Assembly: GCA_019638795.1 (NCBI GenBank)
Contig: JAHBTB010000001.1
Coordinates: 310,001-374,000 of the forward strand
Source: Fimbriimonadaceae bacterium
GTDB taxonomy: Bacteria > Armatimonadota > Fimbriimonadia > Fimbriimonadales > Fimbriimonadaceae
Reading direction: 5' to 3'
DNA: 64,000 bases
The notes under the pieces were generated by a model. That model had not been told where the DNA came from, searched no databases, and saw only the letters and a list, made by a program, of their open reading frames with translations. Below are positions 43,523-52,446 of this stretch, piece after piece (position 1 is the first letter of the stretch; the number at the start of each line of letters is the position of its first letter). The translations under genes were made by a program, and so were the position numbers.

Positions 43523-43630
43523 ATCAATTCTGACGCCCGGGCGCACCACGCATTCCGTGGGGCACGGGCTCCCTTACCCATGGTGGACGTGTCCGCCGGG
43601 TCAAAGTTCAGAAGTCACCGCAACGACGGG

Positions 43631-45886
43631 TCAGGGTTGCGGTGGACGGACTCGCCCACCTGATTCGTCGAAGTGGACTTGGGCCTTGCTGTACATCTCC
43701 TTGGCGCGTTTGTACGAGGCGGCGATGCGGTCTTGGAGCTCCAGCGGAAGCTCGTTCCACGACACCAGCTTGGACTGGGCCTGCGGAGCGTAGTCGCTCA
43801 GGGAACGGGTCATCTGGTACCGCCCGCTGAAGTTGACCTGCATGTTCACCCGACGGCGCGAGAGGACCTGCACCTTCTTGCCTTCACCCACCGAGTCGCC
43901 CACGTACTGCCCCCATGACTGCTCGCTCATCGCCCGGTAGTCGCCGACTTGGTCGGGGCCCATGATCTGCGACTGGCCCGTCTTGGGGTCGTAGACGCGC
44001 AGGACGGTGTCTTCCTTCCCGTCCAACACCAATCCGGTGGGCGGGACGCCGACAAAGACGTCGGTCCGCTCGAAGGCGGGGCCAAACAGGTCCGAAGCGT
44101 CGGGTAGGTCCGGATTGGGGAACGAAGACGTCACCGAAACAGCCATGTTGACGTTTCGTGGGCCGCCCCGGCGGAACGGCTTCGGCCCGTCATGGCTACG
44201 GAAGACGAGGCTGGAAATGTCCCCGGTGTCCAGCCCACCCGGGGCCAATGTCCGCCCGTTGGCCCGCCGTTGCCCCTCGGGCAACCGAGCGTAGATCCGT
44301 AGGGCTTCGCGCAAGCGGCCACGGGTGTCCACGACTTCGTCGCCCGCCGCCGACCCGTATAGGGCGCTTGCGTAAGTCTGGTCCCACAAGGGCTCGTTGG
44401 TTTCCGGGGACGTCAAGGCGTACCGGGCCACAGAGTCCAGCGGTGCGGCCCCGATCGCCGCCGTCGCGTCGAGGAGGGCCTTGAACTCCTTCCGGTCGAC
44501 GCGGTGCTTCTGGCACCGGTCAATGTCAAGCGGTTTCGCGACCTGCCACCCGTCCTTGTCGATGAACTCATAGCCGGCGTCGACAAGCGTCTTCGCCACC
44601 TGTCCTGTCGTGGCCGTCCCCCCCGCCACGACCGTGCGGATTTTTTCAAAGAGCTCGTCACTGAGGAGCGCGACCACCGGCCGGTCGGCGGGCATCACTT
44701 GCCGCACTGACTCACCGACAAAGTACGAAAGCGGCTCATGGGCGACAGGGTCGCGCATGAACCCCGCCGCCTTCCCGGCGGTGAGTTTGTTCGGGCCGGC
44801 GCTGGTGAAGGTCGCCCCGTCGTCGTCGCTCGTCCGGGCGACAAAGATGACGTCCATGACTTGCGCGCCTCCGTGCACCGGCGAGATGTCAGCGAGGTTC
44901 TTGGCGTCCTCGGAGAGCTCGACCTTCTTTCCCTCGGCCTCGGGCTTTTCGGCTTGTTGCACACCGTGGCCTGCCCCCGCCAAATCCAACCCCCGGGCCA
45001 AGGTGAACTCAGGCACACCGTCCGGGCCCAGCATCGTCGTCGCACTGACCATTCGTTCGCCTCGGGGGTCGACGACCGTGAACGTGGCGACAAAGTTTGG
45101 GTCCCATCCATTGCGGCGCACCACCAAGTACGCCTTGCCGTAGACCCCACGGCGGAGCGCCGCGAGCGACCGGTCGACCTTGTCGGGCCCGATGACGACC
45201 TGCGACCGTCCTCCTGTGCCCGCCTCGGCGGCCTTGAGCTCGTCAGCGATGGCCCTGCGGACCTCGGCGTCGGCGTTGCCCGGAATGGGCAGCTGCACCC
45301 CGGTCGGAGACGTGGCGAAGACGACCCGTCCTCCGGGGGCGATGGAGGCAAGGGTCAGCGGTGAAATGCCCGACAGGATGCGGGCCAGTTGTTTCTGGCC
45401 GGCCGTCGAACCGCCGGCGGACAGGAAGACTTGGGACACCCCTTCGTCCGAGACGATGCGGGGCCCCTCGCCCGGCGGTGGCGGCGTGAACGGCTCGTCG
45501 GGCTTGATCTGACCGACCATTTTGGCCAGTGCCTTCTTGACGGTGAGCGCGTCCGTGGCGGTCCGTTGGCTCACCGCCTTCCGGAGGGCCGTGTCACGGA
45601 CGAGGAGTTGGTACATCGAGTCGGACTTCACCCACTCACCCCCCACCGCCGCGGCCAGCTTGGCCATCAGGTCGGACGCCTTGACGCCGTCGGCGTCGAT
45701 CAAGACCACCTCCTTCCCTACGACTCCGGTGACGCGGAGGTCCGCTTTCGTCTCGGCGCGCAACTTGGCGACGACATCGGCGACCGACATACCCGTGGTC
45801 TTGAACGTGACCGCCTTGTCCAGATCCTGGGCCCAAGCCGCCGTCGTCGCCGCCAGGGCCACCAATGCAAGCGTCGTCGTCCTCAT
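43631..45886 (-). CDS. large secreted protein, STN-like N-terminus, paralogue A
   Basis: 751 aa from ATG 45886, which has GGAG 7 bases upstream (GTG 45898 also in frame). Signal peptide RTTTLALVALAATTAAWAQ. STN-like region: MSVADVVAKLRAETKADLRV, GKEVVLIDADGVKASDLMAK. The body matches paralogue B along most of its length: VGESVRQVMPADRPVVALLS, AYLVVRRNGW, LSRRRVNMQVNFSGRYQMTR. It carries an extra ~60 residues, including PPPPGEG and GAGHGVQQAEKPEAEGKK. 108 bases separate it from B. No known family recognised outside the STN-like part. Confidence 0.75.
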   Translation of the reverse strand: MRTTTLALVALAATTAAWAQDLDKAVTFKTTGMSVADVVAKLRAETKADLRVTGVVGKEVVLIDADGVKASDLMAKLAAAVGGEWVKSDSMYQLLVRDTALRKAVSQRTATDALTVKKALAKMVGQIKPDEPFTPPPPGEGPRIVSDEGVSQVFLSAGGSTAGQKQLARILSGISPLTLASIAPGGRVVFATSPTGVQLPIPGNADAEVRRAIADELKAAEAGTGGRSQVVIGPDKVDRSLAALRRGVYGKAYLVVRRNGWDPNFVATFTVVDPRGERMVSATTMLGPDGVPEFTLARGLDLAGAGHGVQQAEKPEAEGKKVELSEDAKNLADISPVHGGAQVMDVIFVARTSDDDGATFTSAGPNKLTAGKAAGFMRDPVAHEPLSYFVGESVRQVMPADRPVVALLSDELFEKIRTVVAGGTATTGQVAKTLVDAGYEFIDKDGWQVAKPLDIDRCQKHRVDRKEFKALLDATAAIGAAPLDSVARYALTSPETNEPLWDQTYASALYGSAAGDEVVDTRGRLREALRIYARLPEGQRRANGRTLAPGGLDTGDISSLVFRSHDGPKPFRRGGPRNVNMAVSVTSSFPNPDLPDASDLFGPAFERTDVFVGVPPTGLVLDGKEDTVLRVYDPKTGQSQIMGPDQVGDYRAMSEQSWGQYVGDSVGEGKKVQVLSRRRVNMQVNFSGRYQMTRSLSDYAPQAQSKLVSWNELPLELQDRIAASYKRAKEMYSKAQVHFDESGGRVRPPQP

Positions 45887-45972
45887 CTTCGTCTCCACTC
45901 CATCAACAATACCGACCCCGCCCCAAGTTCCGTCACCGCATCATCCATCGAGGCGTCTGCCAAACTGTCCAC

Positions 45973-46878
45973 GTGCTCTTCGTCGCCGACAGCAAGGAAC
46001 GGCTCGACACCTTCCTGGCCCGCATGATGCCGCACGAGAGCCGCACGCGCCTGGCCAAACTTGTCGAGGCGGGCGGAGTCCTCGTCGAGGGCGAGGCCGC
46101 CCCTAAGCCCGGAATGATGCTTCGGGCAGGCTGGTCGGTCCAATGCGACGAGGTGCCCGAGCCGAAGCCACACGATTTGACCCCGGTCGAGATACCGCTC
46201 GACGTGGTGTTTGAGGACGAGTCTTTGATCGTCGTCAACAAGCCCCGTGGCCTCGTTGTCCACCCGGGCCCCTCGGTGCGCGGGGCGACGCTGGTCCAGG
46301 CCCTGTTGGCCCGGGGGGGAGCCCTCTCGACGGGATCGGCGTCGTTCCGACCCGGAATCGTGCACCGGCTGGACAAGGAGACGACCGGTTTGATTGCCGT
46401 CGCCAAAGCGGACGCCGTCCACCGGTCCCTTGCCGAGCAACTGCGCGCCAAGACCGCCGAACGGCGCTACCTGACCGCGGTCAAGGGCGAACCCGCCCAG
46501 GCCCGGTTCACCGTCGAGGCCCCGATTGGCCGCGACCCTCGCCGGGCGACGAGAATGGCGGCGGTTGCGGGCGGCAAACCGGCGGTCACCCACTTCAAGG
46601 TGTTGGGCCGGATTGAGAAGGGCGCCTTGCTTGCTTGCCGCCTGGAAACGGGCCGCACCCACCAGGTGCGCGTCCACTTGTCGGCTGTCGGCTTCCCCGT
46701 CCTCGGAGACGACCTTTATGCCCCGCCGCCCTATGGCGACGGCCCCATGCAACTCCATGCCGGGTACCTCTCCTTCGTCCACCCCGTTACTGGTGCGACG
46801 ATGGCGTTCTACGCCCCGCCGCCGCCCGACTTTGTCCAGTTGCCCGTCGACCCCCGCGAAGCGCTGGAGGCTTGGTGA
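45973..46878 (+). CDS. RluD-family 23S rRNA pseudouridine synthase
   Basis: 301 aa from GTG 45973; the frame is open further upstream, but the family N-terminus (FVADSKERLDTFLARMM, S4 domain) starts here. Seen: S4 RNA-binding domain, VNKPRGLVVHPGP, the catalytic-Asp motif HRLDKETTGLIAVAK, RRYLTAVKG, and ETGRTHQVRVHLSAVGFPVLGD. Most like RluD (positions 1911/1915/1917), though RluC-type targets cannot be excluded. radC starts inside its stop (TGATG). Confidence 0.88.
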   Translation: MLFVADSKERLDTFLARMMPHESRTRLAKLVEAGGVLVEGEAAPKPGMMLRAGWSVQCDEVPEPKPHDLTPVEIPLDVVFEDESLIVVNKPRGLVVHPGPSVRGATLVQALLARGGALSTGSASFRPGIVHRLDKETTGLIAVAKADAVHRSLAEQLRAKTAERRYLTAVKGEPAQARFTVEAPIGRDPRRATRMAAVAGGKPAVTHFKVLGRIEKGALLACRLETGRTHQVRVHLSAVGFPVLGDDLYAPPPYGDGPMQLHAGYLSFVHPVTGATMAFYAPPPPDFVQLPVDPREALEAW

Positions 46879-47534
46879 TGGCGGAAGAGTCGGCGTGGGA
46901 CCGGGTTCAACGGCTCGGCGTCAAGGCGGCGAGCAACATCGACCTGCTCGCCATCGCCATGACGCGAGAACCGGGCGACCTGGAGAACGGTGAGGCCACT
47001 GCCCAAAGACTGGCCCGCCGCCTTGGGGCGGGCAGGCTGATCGATGTCAGCGCGGGTGACCTCAAGGACGCCGCCGGGCTGGAAGCCTATGAAGCCGCCC
47101 GCGTCCTATCGGCCATCGAGTTGGGCCGTCGACTGGCGGGCCAAGGCAAGGTGAAAACCGACGAGATCACCTCCAGCGAGGCGGCCTACGCCATGTTCGC
47201 CCATCTGGCCGACGAACCGGCCGAGAACTTCTGCGTGGGGTTCCTCGATGCCAAGGCCAAGCTCCTGAGTGTCGAGACGGTCCACAAGGGGACGCTGACC
47301 ATGAGCGTCGTCGGGCCCCGCGAGGTGTTCCGCGCCGCGGTCCGCGAAAACGCGGCGATGATCGTATTGGCCCACAACCACCCCAGCGGTGACCCGACCC
47401 CCTCGCCCGAAGACGTGCGCGTGACCCACAAACTCGTGGAGGTCGGCGAGGCCCTGGAGATCACCGTCGTCGACCACATTGTCGTCGGTCACGACGGCAG
47501 GTACGTCAGCCTGCGCCAGAAAGGGATGATGTAG
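46878..47534 (+). CDS. radC: RadC family protein (JAB/MPN domain)
   Basis: 218 aa; ATG within the previous stop, with GGAGG 8 bases upstream. N-terminal helix-hairpin-helix region (LLAIAMTREPGD), then the JAB1/MPN metal site: FLDAKAKLLSVETVHKGTL, HNHPSGDPTPSPEDVRVT (HXHX7-S-X2-D type) and DHIVVGHDGRYVSLRQKG. Despite the name, a DNA repair role is doubtful in the family; activity is unknown. Confidence 0.92.
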   Translation: MAEESAWDRVQRLGVKAASNIDLLAIAMTREPGDLENGEATAQRLARRLGAGRLIDVSAGDLKDAAGLEAYEAARVLSAIELGRRLAGQGKVKTDEITSSEAAYAMFAHLADEPAENFCVGFLDAKAKLLSVETVHKGTLTMSVVGPREVFRAAVRENAAMIVLAHNHPSGDPTPSPEDVRVTHKLVEVGEALEITVVDHIVVGHDGRYVSLRQKGMM

Positions 47535-47537
47535 CAT
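47532..47537 (+). promoter_or_regulatory. TANNNT -10 motif of the translin gene
   Basis: TAGCAT, 6 bases before ATG 47544; it overlaps the radC stop codon. Confidence 0.35.
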
Positions 47538-47543
47538 GGCCGG

Positions 47544-48164
47544 ATGGGTTGGGACGAGATCGTCGGTTCCGTGAAAGCGGACATGGAGTTCAAGCACAAG
47601 GCGCGCGAGCAGGCGCTCCAACTGTGCCGGCAACTCATCCAATGTTGCAGCCGGTGCATCAAGCACGTCCACCGCGGTCAGTTCTCCGAAGCGGCCGCGA
47701 TCCTAGCTGAAGCACGCGGCATCCGCGACACGTGCCGGGACGCCCTCCGACCGCACGGCGAACTGTTCTATGCGGGATACCTGCAAGACGCGGAGAAGGA
47801 GTTTGTCGAAGCCGCGGCCACGCTGGCCATCGTGACCGGTTGCCCCTGGCCCACGCCAGAGTCGCTTGAAGTGGGGTCGTCGGTCTATCTGAACGGTGCC
47901 GCCGAGGCGGCCAGCGAGTGTCGGCGCGCCGCACTTGACCGGATGCGGCACGGGCAGTTGGACGAGGCGGAGAGGTTGCTTGACGCCATGGTGACGGTGT
48001 ACGAAGACTTGGCCACCTTCGACTTTCCGGACTCGCTGACCGGTGGCCTGCGCCGGACGAACGACGCGTTGCGGGCCGTGGTGGAGCGGACGCGGTCTGA
48101 CCTGACGCTCACCCGGGTGCAGCACGACTTGATGGAAGAGTTGCGGGCGCGACGGCCAGACTGA
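47544..48164 (+). CDS. translin family protein
   Basis: 206 aa, all-helical. Matches the translin/TRAX pattern: KAREQALQLCRQLIQCCSRCIKHVHRG near the start, YAGYLQDAEKEFVEAAAT in the middle, the late SSVYLNGAAEAASECRRAALD, and the family hallmark FDFPDSLTGGLRRTNDALR followed by VVERTRSDLT. Translin is an octameric ring that binds RNA/DNA; with TRAX it forms the eukaryotic nuclease C3PO. Prokaryotic members are mostly archaeal, with scattered bacterial ones. The TRAX-type catalytic acids are not clearly identifiable here. Confidence 0.78.
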   Translation: MGWDEIVGSVKADMEFKHKAREQALQLCRQLIQCCSRCIKHVHRGQFSEAAAILAEARGIRDTCRDALRPHGELFYAGYLQDAEKEFVEAAATLAIVTGCPWPTPESLEVGSSVYLNGAAEAASECRRAALDRMRHGQLDEAERLLDAMVTVYEDLATFDFPDSLTGGLRRTNDALRAVVERTRSDLTLTRVQHDLMEELRARRPD

Positions 48165-48283
48165 TTCTCCACGACCGAAGCTATGAAGGGTCTCGACCCG
48201 ACCGGGTCCTGGTCATGACACCCTACCGCCAAAACCAAGGGGGCGAACACAAAATCTTGACGGCACCGCGACCGTCCCCCAGG

Positions 48284-48289
48284 TACGCT
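48284..48289 (+). promoter_or_regulatory. TANNNT -10 motif of the triple UPF0145 gene
   Basis: TACGCT, 10 bases before ATG 48300, in a 135-base gap that shows nothing else clear. No ribosome site. Confidence 0.35.
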
Positions 48290-48299
48290 CCCCCTCACC

Positions 48300-49430
48300 A
48301 TGGCCGTGATGACGGGGCTCAGCGGGAACGAGATCTATTGCCTCCACCAGAAGGGCTTCAAGCCCGGGGAGTTGACGATCGGCAACAGCGTCTACTCAAT
48401 GGGGTTTGTCGGTGGCATCGGCGCGGGGATCAACACGTTCGTCGGCGGCGAAGTCAACCAGGTCACCGAGATCATCCACACGGGGCGGTTGCTCAGCTAC
48501 AACCGCATGCTGGAGCACGCCGGACGCAACCAGGCGACCGGAATCACCGGCGTCAGCAGCGAGTTGATCCAGCACAGCGGAAACATCGAGTTCCTGAGCG
48601 TCGCCAGTTGCCTGCACCGCCAGAACGGCGACACCGCGTTTGAGTTCAGCACCAGCAGCGACGGTCAGGAGCTCTACTGCCTCATCGACGCCGGTTTCAC
48701 GCCCAAGAAGTTCGTGTTTGGCAACGTCGCCTACTCGATCGGCATCGGCGGCGGCATCGGCGGCATGTTCCGCAGCCTCCAGCGGGGCGAGATACGCGAG
48801 TTCAGCGACATCTTCAACACGACCCGCCACATGGCGCTCCAACGCATCAAACACGAGGCGGCGGCGGCGGGGGCGAACGCCGTCGTCGGTATCCAGACGA
48901 CCATCGTCCCGTTCCAGGGCATGCAAGAGATGCTCATGATCGGCACGGCCGCCCACCACCCTGCCGTCCCGCCCACCCCGGGAGGCGAACCCCTCACGAG
49001 CGACCTGACATGCGAGGAGATGTGGAACATGGTCAACCTCGGCTACATGCCCCTGGAGCTGGTGCTCGGCGTGTCCGTCTACTCCCTTGGCCTGGCCGGG
49101 GGCATCGCCGCCGCGATCAAGAGCTTCACCAAGGGTGAGATCAATGAAATGACGACGATGATCTACGAGGCCCGCGAGAACGCGGTCGCCCACCTCCAGC
49201 GCGACGCGGCCCGGGTCGGCGCCGACGACGTCGTCGGCATCAAGACGTATGTCTATGCCCTCGGGGGCGGCGTGATCGAGTTCATGGCCATCGGCACGGC
49301 GGTGAAGAGGTTCGACGGCCTGACCACGGTCAGTCCGACCCTGCCGCCGCAGGCGATCATCCGCGACAAAGACACCTTCTTCAACACCGCCGAACTGGCC
49401 CTCGGCAAGAACCTGAACGAAGGCAGTTGA
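48300..49430 (+). CDS. protein of three UPF0145 (YbjQ-like) domains
   Basis: 376 aa. Three consecutive UPF0145/DUF74 units start near residues 8, 120 and 238, each with the same plan: L..GF.P..L..G..VYS.G..GGI.. then E......AR..A...... and A...GA..VVGI. The third ends GADDVVGIKTYVYALGGGVIEFMAIGTAV. Single-domain YbjQ (~105 aa) forms pentamers; a three-in-one chain is unusual. Function of the family is unknown. No signal peptide. Confidence 0.8.
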   Translation: MAVMTGLSGNEIYCLHQKGFKPGELTIGNSVYSMGFVGGIGAGINTFVGGEVNQVTEIIHTGRLLSYNRMLEHAGRNQATGITGVSSELIQHSGNIEFLSVASCLHRQNGDTAFEFSTSSDGQELYCLIDAGFTPKKFVFGNVAYSIGIGGGIGGMFRSLQRGEIREFSDIFNTTRHMALQRIKHEAAAAGANAVVGIQTTIVPFQGMQEMLMIGTAAHHPAVPPTPGGEPLTSDLTCEEMWNMVNLGYMPLELVLGVSVYSLGLAGGIAAAIKSFTKGEINEMTTMIYEARENAVAHLQRDAARVGADDVVGIKTYVYALGGGVIEFMAIGTAVKRFDGLTTVSPTLPPQAIIRDKDTFFNTAELALGKNLNEGS

Positions 49431-50014
49431 CGCCGGACGGAGAGAGCCTCCGACGGTCCCTCGCCGGACTCCCGGTCTGGGAATCGGCCCCGCTCTTGGT
49501 CGGCGCCGTGCTGGAGACTGCCGAGGTCCGGGCGCAGATCGTCGAGGTGGAGGCCTATGCCGGAAACATCGACCCCGGCAGTCACGCCTACCGTGGCCGG
49601 ACACCACGCAACGCGGTGATGTACGGCCGGGCGGGGTCGGCCTACGTCTACTTCTGCTACGGGTGCCACTGGATGCTGAACGTGGTGGCCGGGCCGGAAG
49701 GAGTGCCTTGGGCCATCCTCGTGCGCGCCGCCATGCCCCTCGACGGGGTCGACCGGGTCCGGGCCCGACGCCCTAGGGCGCGCAACGACAAAGACTTGCT
49801 GTCGGGGCCTGGCAAACTCGCCCAAGGGTTGGCGGTCGGGCCAACCCTGAACGGGGCCGACCTCTTAAACGGTCGCTCGGCTCTCCGCCTCGTGCCTGGC
49901 GTCGAACGACGCGTCGTCTCCAGCACCCGGGTCGGCCTCGCCCCGGGCAAGGGAGAAGACCTCCCCTGGCGTTTCGTCGACGCCGAGCTGGGCGCGTGGG
50001 CCAGCCGTGGCTGA
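49427..50014 (+). CDS. mpg: 3-methyladenine DNA glycosylase (AAG/Mpg family)
   Basis: 195 aa, start TTG 49427 overlapping the previous stop (TTGA). Seen: IVEVEAYAGNIDPGSHAYRGRTPRN with the catalytic Glu (EVEAY), MYGRAGSAYVYFCYGCHWMLNVV, AILVRAAMPL and LLSGPGKLAQGLAV, the AAG family core. Excises alkylated purines such as 3-methyladenine and hypoxanthine. Its last 150 bases overlap the convergent DUF454 gene. Confidence 0.93.
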   Translation: MTPDGESLRRSLAGLPVWESAPLLVGAVLETAEVRAQIVEVEAYAGNIDPGSHAYRGRTPRNAVMYGRAGSAYVYFCYGCHWMLNVVAGPEGVPWAILVRAAMPLDGVDRVRARRPRARNDKDLLSGPGKLAQGLAVGPTLNGADLLNGRSALRLVPGVERRVVSSTRVGLAPGKGEDLPWRFVDAELGAWASRG

Positions 50015-50413
50015 CGACGGCTTGGTACGGCACGAGAGGATGTAGGCGACCCCCGCCACGGCGGTGACGGCGATGCTCACCGGGATCACGACCAACGTCG
50101 CCTTGCGCGTCCAAACCGGTCGAAGGGCGATGATGGAGACGGTGCTGAAAAACACGACGCAACTGACCGAGATCACCTTCACCCGGGCTGAAATCCACTT
50201 GTTCTCGTGCCAGTCACGAAGGATATGGCCGAAGAGGGGGTGGTTCAAAATCCACGCGACCTGCTTCTCGTTGGCTCCCTTCATGAACGCACCAAGGGCC
50301 AAGATCATGAAGACGGTCCCGGGCAGGCCAGGCACCCAGTAGCCCACGAGCCCCGCGCTCAAAAAGGTGAACCCGACCGCATTCCACATCCACCGCGGAA
50401 CCATGATTCTCAT
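49865..50413 (-). CDS. DUF454 (YbaN-like) membrane protein
   Basis: 182 aa. DUF454 signature: GFTFLSAGLVGYWVPGLPGTVFMILALGAFMKG, LNHPLFGHILRDWHENKWIS, with three to four membrane helices ending near residue 128 (SIAVTAVAGVAYIL). Normal DUF454 proteins stop about here; the remaining ~54 residues are charged and low-complexity and lie antisense to the mpg 3' end. The tail may be real or simply the next available stop. Function unknown. Confidence 0.75.
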   Translation of the reverse strand: MRIMVPRWMWNAVGFTFLSAGLVGYWVPGLPGTVFMILALGAFMKGANEKQVAWILNHPLFGHILRDWHENKWISARVKVISVSCVVFFSTVSIIALRPVWTRKATLVVIPVSIAVTAVAGVAYILSCRTKPSSATAGPRAQLGVDETPGEVFSLARGEADPGAGDDASFDARHEAESRATV

Positions 50414-50489
50414 GATGGGCGATCAGAAGCGCGAGTAGGCACAACGCCTGACGGCATCTTGACTTTTTTGATGATATTGACCGACAGGC

Positions 50490-51233
50490 CTAGGCACTCT
50501 CGGCTTCTTCGGGAGGCGGCAGGGCGGCGAGCACGTCCCGAGCGTCGGTCGGCGACTCGACCTTTTCGTCGCGCTGGACGCGACCGTCCCGGAACCGGAT
50601 GATCCTTTTGCAGTGTCGGGCCACCTCTTCTTCGTGGGTGACAATGACGATGGTCTTCCCCGCTTGGTTGAGTTCCTGGAACAGGGCGAGGACCTCCTCG
50701 GTGGTCCGGGTGTCGAGGTTGCCGGTCGGCTCGTCGCCCAGGATGAGGACCGGGTTGTTGACGATCGCCCGGGCGATGGCGACCCTTTGTTGCTGGCCGC
50801 CCGAGAGCTCGTTGGGCTTATGCCCGATGCGTTGGGCCAGACCGACTTTGACCAAGGCTTCCTTGGCCTTCTCTGTGCGGTTCTTGGCCCCCGCGTACAT
50901 GAGCGGAAGCTCAACGTTCTTCAGGGCGCTGGTCCGCGGCAAGAGGTTGTAGGACTGGAAAACGAACCCGATCGTCTTGTTCCGGACGTCGGCGAGTTGG
51001 TTGTCGGTCATCCGGCTGACGTCTTGGCCGTCCAAGATGTACTGGCCGTGCGACGGCCGGTCCAGGCACCCGATCAGGTTCATAAACGTGGACTTGCCCG
51101 AGCCCGACGGCCCCATGATCGCGACGAACTCGCCGGTGCCGATGGTGATGTCCACCTCACGCAAGGCATGGACGACCATCTCGCCCATCGTGTAGTCCTT
51201 GCTGAGCGCATGGGTCTGGATGACGTAGCTCAT
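50490..51233 (-). CDS. macB: MacB-type ABC transporter ATPase
   Basis: 247 aa. Complete nucleotide-binding domain: Walker A MGPSGSGKST, Q-loop GFVFQSYNLLPRTSALKNV, signature LSGGQQQRVAIARAI, Walker B VLILGDEPTGNLD, and His switch IVTHEEEVARHCKRII. The LolD/MacB subfamily pattern, with N-terminal TMGEMVVHALREVDI. Separate from its permease (E. coli MacB is a fusion). Overlaps the permease stop by 4 bases. Confidence 0.93.
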   Translation of the reverse strand: MSYVIQTHALSKDYTMGEMVVHALREVDITIGTGEFVAIMGPSGSGKSTFMNLIGCLDRPSHGQYILDGQDVSRMTDNQLADVRNKTIGFVFQSYNLLPRTSALKNVELPLMYAGAKNRTEKAKEALVKVGLAQRIGHKPNELSGGQQQRVAIARAIVNNPVLILGDEPTGNLDTRTTEEVLALFQELNQAGKTIVIVTHEEEVARHCKRIIRFRDGRVQRDEKVESPTDARDVLAALPPPEEAESA

Positions 51234-52441
51234 TCGTGTCTCAACGCCTCGATCGGGACGAGGTTACTGGCTCGGATCGCCGGGTACAGGCCAAAGAACA
51301 CGCCGACCGCCACGGAAAAGCCGAAGGCCGCGGCGACTCCGGCCATGTTGAGGACCGGGGGCACCTGCAAGGCGGTGGCGACCAAGTTTGTGGCGAAGAC
51401 ACCGAGCACCATGCCGATCACCCCTCCCAAGAAGCACATCACGACGCTTTCATACAGAAACTGGGCGAGGATAGATTCACGCCTGGCCCCAATGGCCTTT
51501 CGCAACCCGATTTCGCGCGTCCGCTCGGTGACGCTGACCAGCATGATGTTCATGATGCCGATACCGCCGACTAGGAGCGATACCGAGGCGATGCCGGCAA
51601 GGAGCCAACTCAGAATCTGCGACTGGGTCTGGATCTGCTGCAACGTGTCGGCCTGGTTGAAGACGCGGAACAGTTCCTCACCAGTCGCGCTGACGCGGGT
51701 CTGCCACAAGACGTCTTCGACCTGGGACTGGGTCAACGGCAAGAACTCGCTGCTCATCGCCGTCATGGAGATCATCCGCACCCGGTCCTTGGTGCCCATC
51801 ATGCGGTTTTGGGCGGTCTTCAGCGGGATGTACACCTGGTCGTCGGGGTTGTTCCACCCCGAGCCACCCTTGTAGTCCACGACGCCGACCACCGTGTAGT
51901 TTTGGGTGTCGATCTTCACCGTCGTGTCGATGGCGTTGTCGTTGCCGTAGAGTTCGGTGTAGACCTGGTAGCCCAAGACGACGACCCGGTTCTCCATGGC
52001 CTCGTCATTGTAGGTGTACCACTTGCCCTGGAGCATCTTGTTGGAGTTCATGATGTCCTTGATCACGGGCTCCGCTCCGGTGATGTTCGTCCGCTTGTCG
52101 TTGCCGCTGAAGCTCACCGTCCGGTTGCTGTTGACCATCCCGGTGATGTACTTGACCAGCGGCACGTTCTTGCGGATGCGCTCGACGTCGGACATGCGCA
52201 GGGTGCTGGCGTCGTCTTGGCCACGGCCGTGACCCCGGCCCCAGTTCGGCATGACGGTGATGCGGTTCGACCCCATGACCTCGAGTTCGGCGAGGGACTT
52301 CCGCTTCGTCCCCTCTCCGATGCCGATCATGGCGATGACCGAACCGACGCCGATGACGACGCCGAGCATCGTCAGGGCCGACCGAAGCTTGTTCGCACCG
52401 ACGGCCCGGACCGCGCTATCGAAGCTGTCTCCAAAGTTCAT
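51230..52441 (-). CDS. MacB-type ABC transporter permease (FtsX domain)
   Basis: 403 aa. One N-terminal membrane helix (ALTMLGVVIGVGSVIAMIGIG), a large periplasmic MacB_PCD domain (YQVYTELYGNDNAIDTTVKI), then three C-terminal helices of the FtsX fold with ERTREIGLRKAIGARRESI, the coupling-helix hallmark. Works by mechanotransmission, driving export through MacA and TolC. Confidence 0.92.
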   Translation of the reverse strand: MNFGDSFDSAVRAVGANKLRSALTMLGVVIGVGSVIAMIGIGEGTKRKSLAELEVMGSNRITVMPNWGRGHGRGQDDASTLRMSDVERIRKNVPLVKYITGMVNSNRTVSFSGNDKRTNITGAEPVIKDIMNSNKMLQGKWYTYNDEAMENRVVVLGYQVYTELYGNDNAIDTTVKIDTQNYTVVGVVDYKGGSGWNNPDDQVYIPLKTAQNRMMGTKDRVRMISMTAMSSEFLPLTQSQVEDVLWQTRVSATGEELFRVFNQADTLQQIQTQSQILSWLLAGIASVSLLVGGIGIMNIMLVSVTERTREIGLRKAIGARRESILAQFLYESVVMCFLGGVIGMVLGVFATNLVATALQVPPVLNMAGVAAAFGFSVAVGVFFGLYPAIRASNLVPIEALRHE

Positions 52442-52446
52442 GTCGT

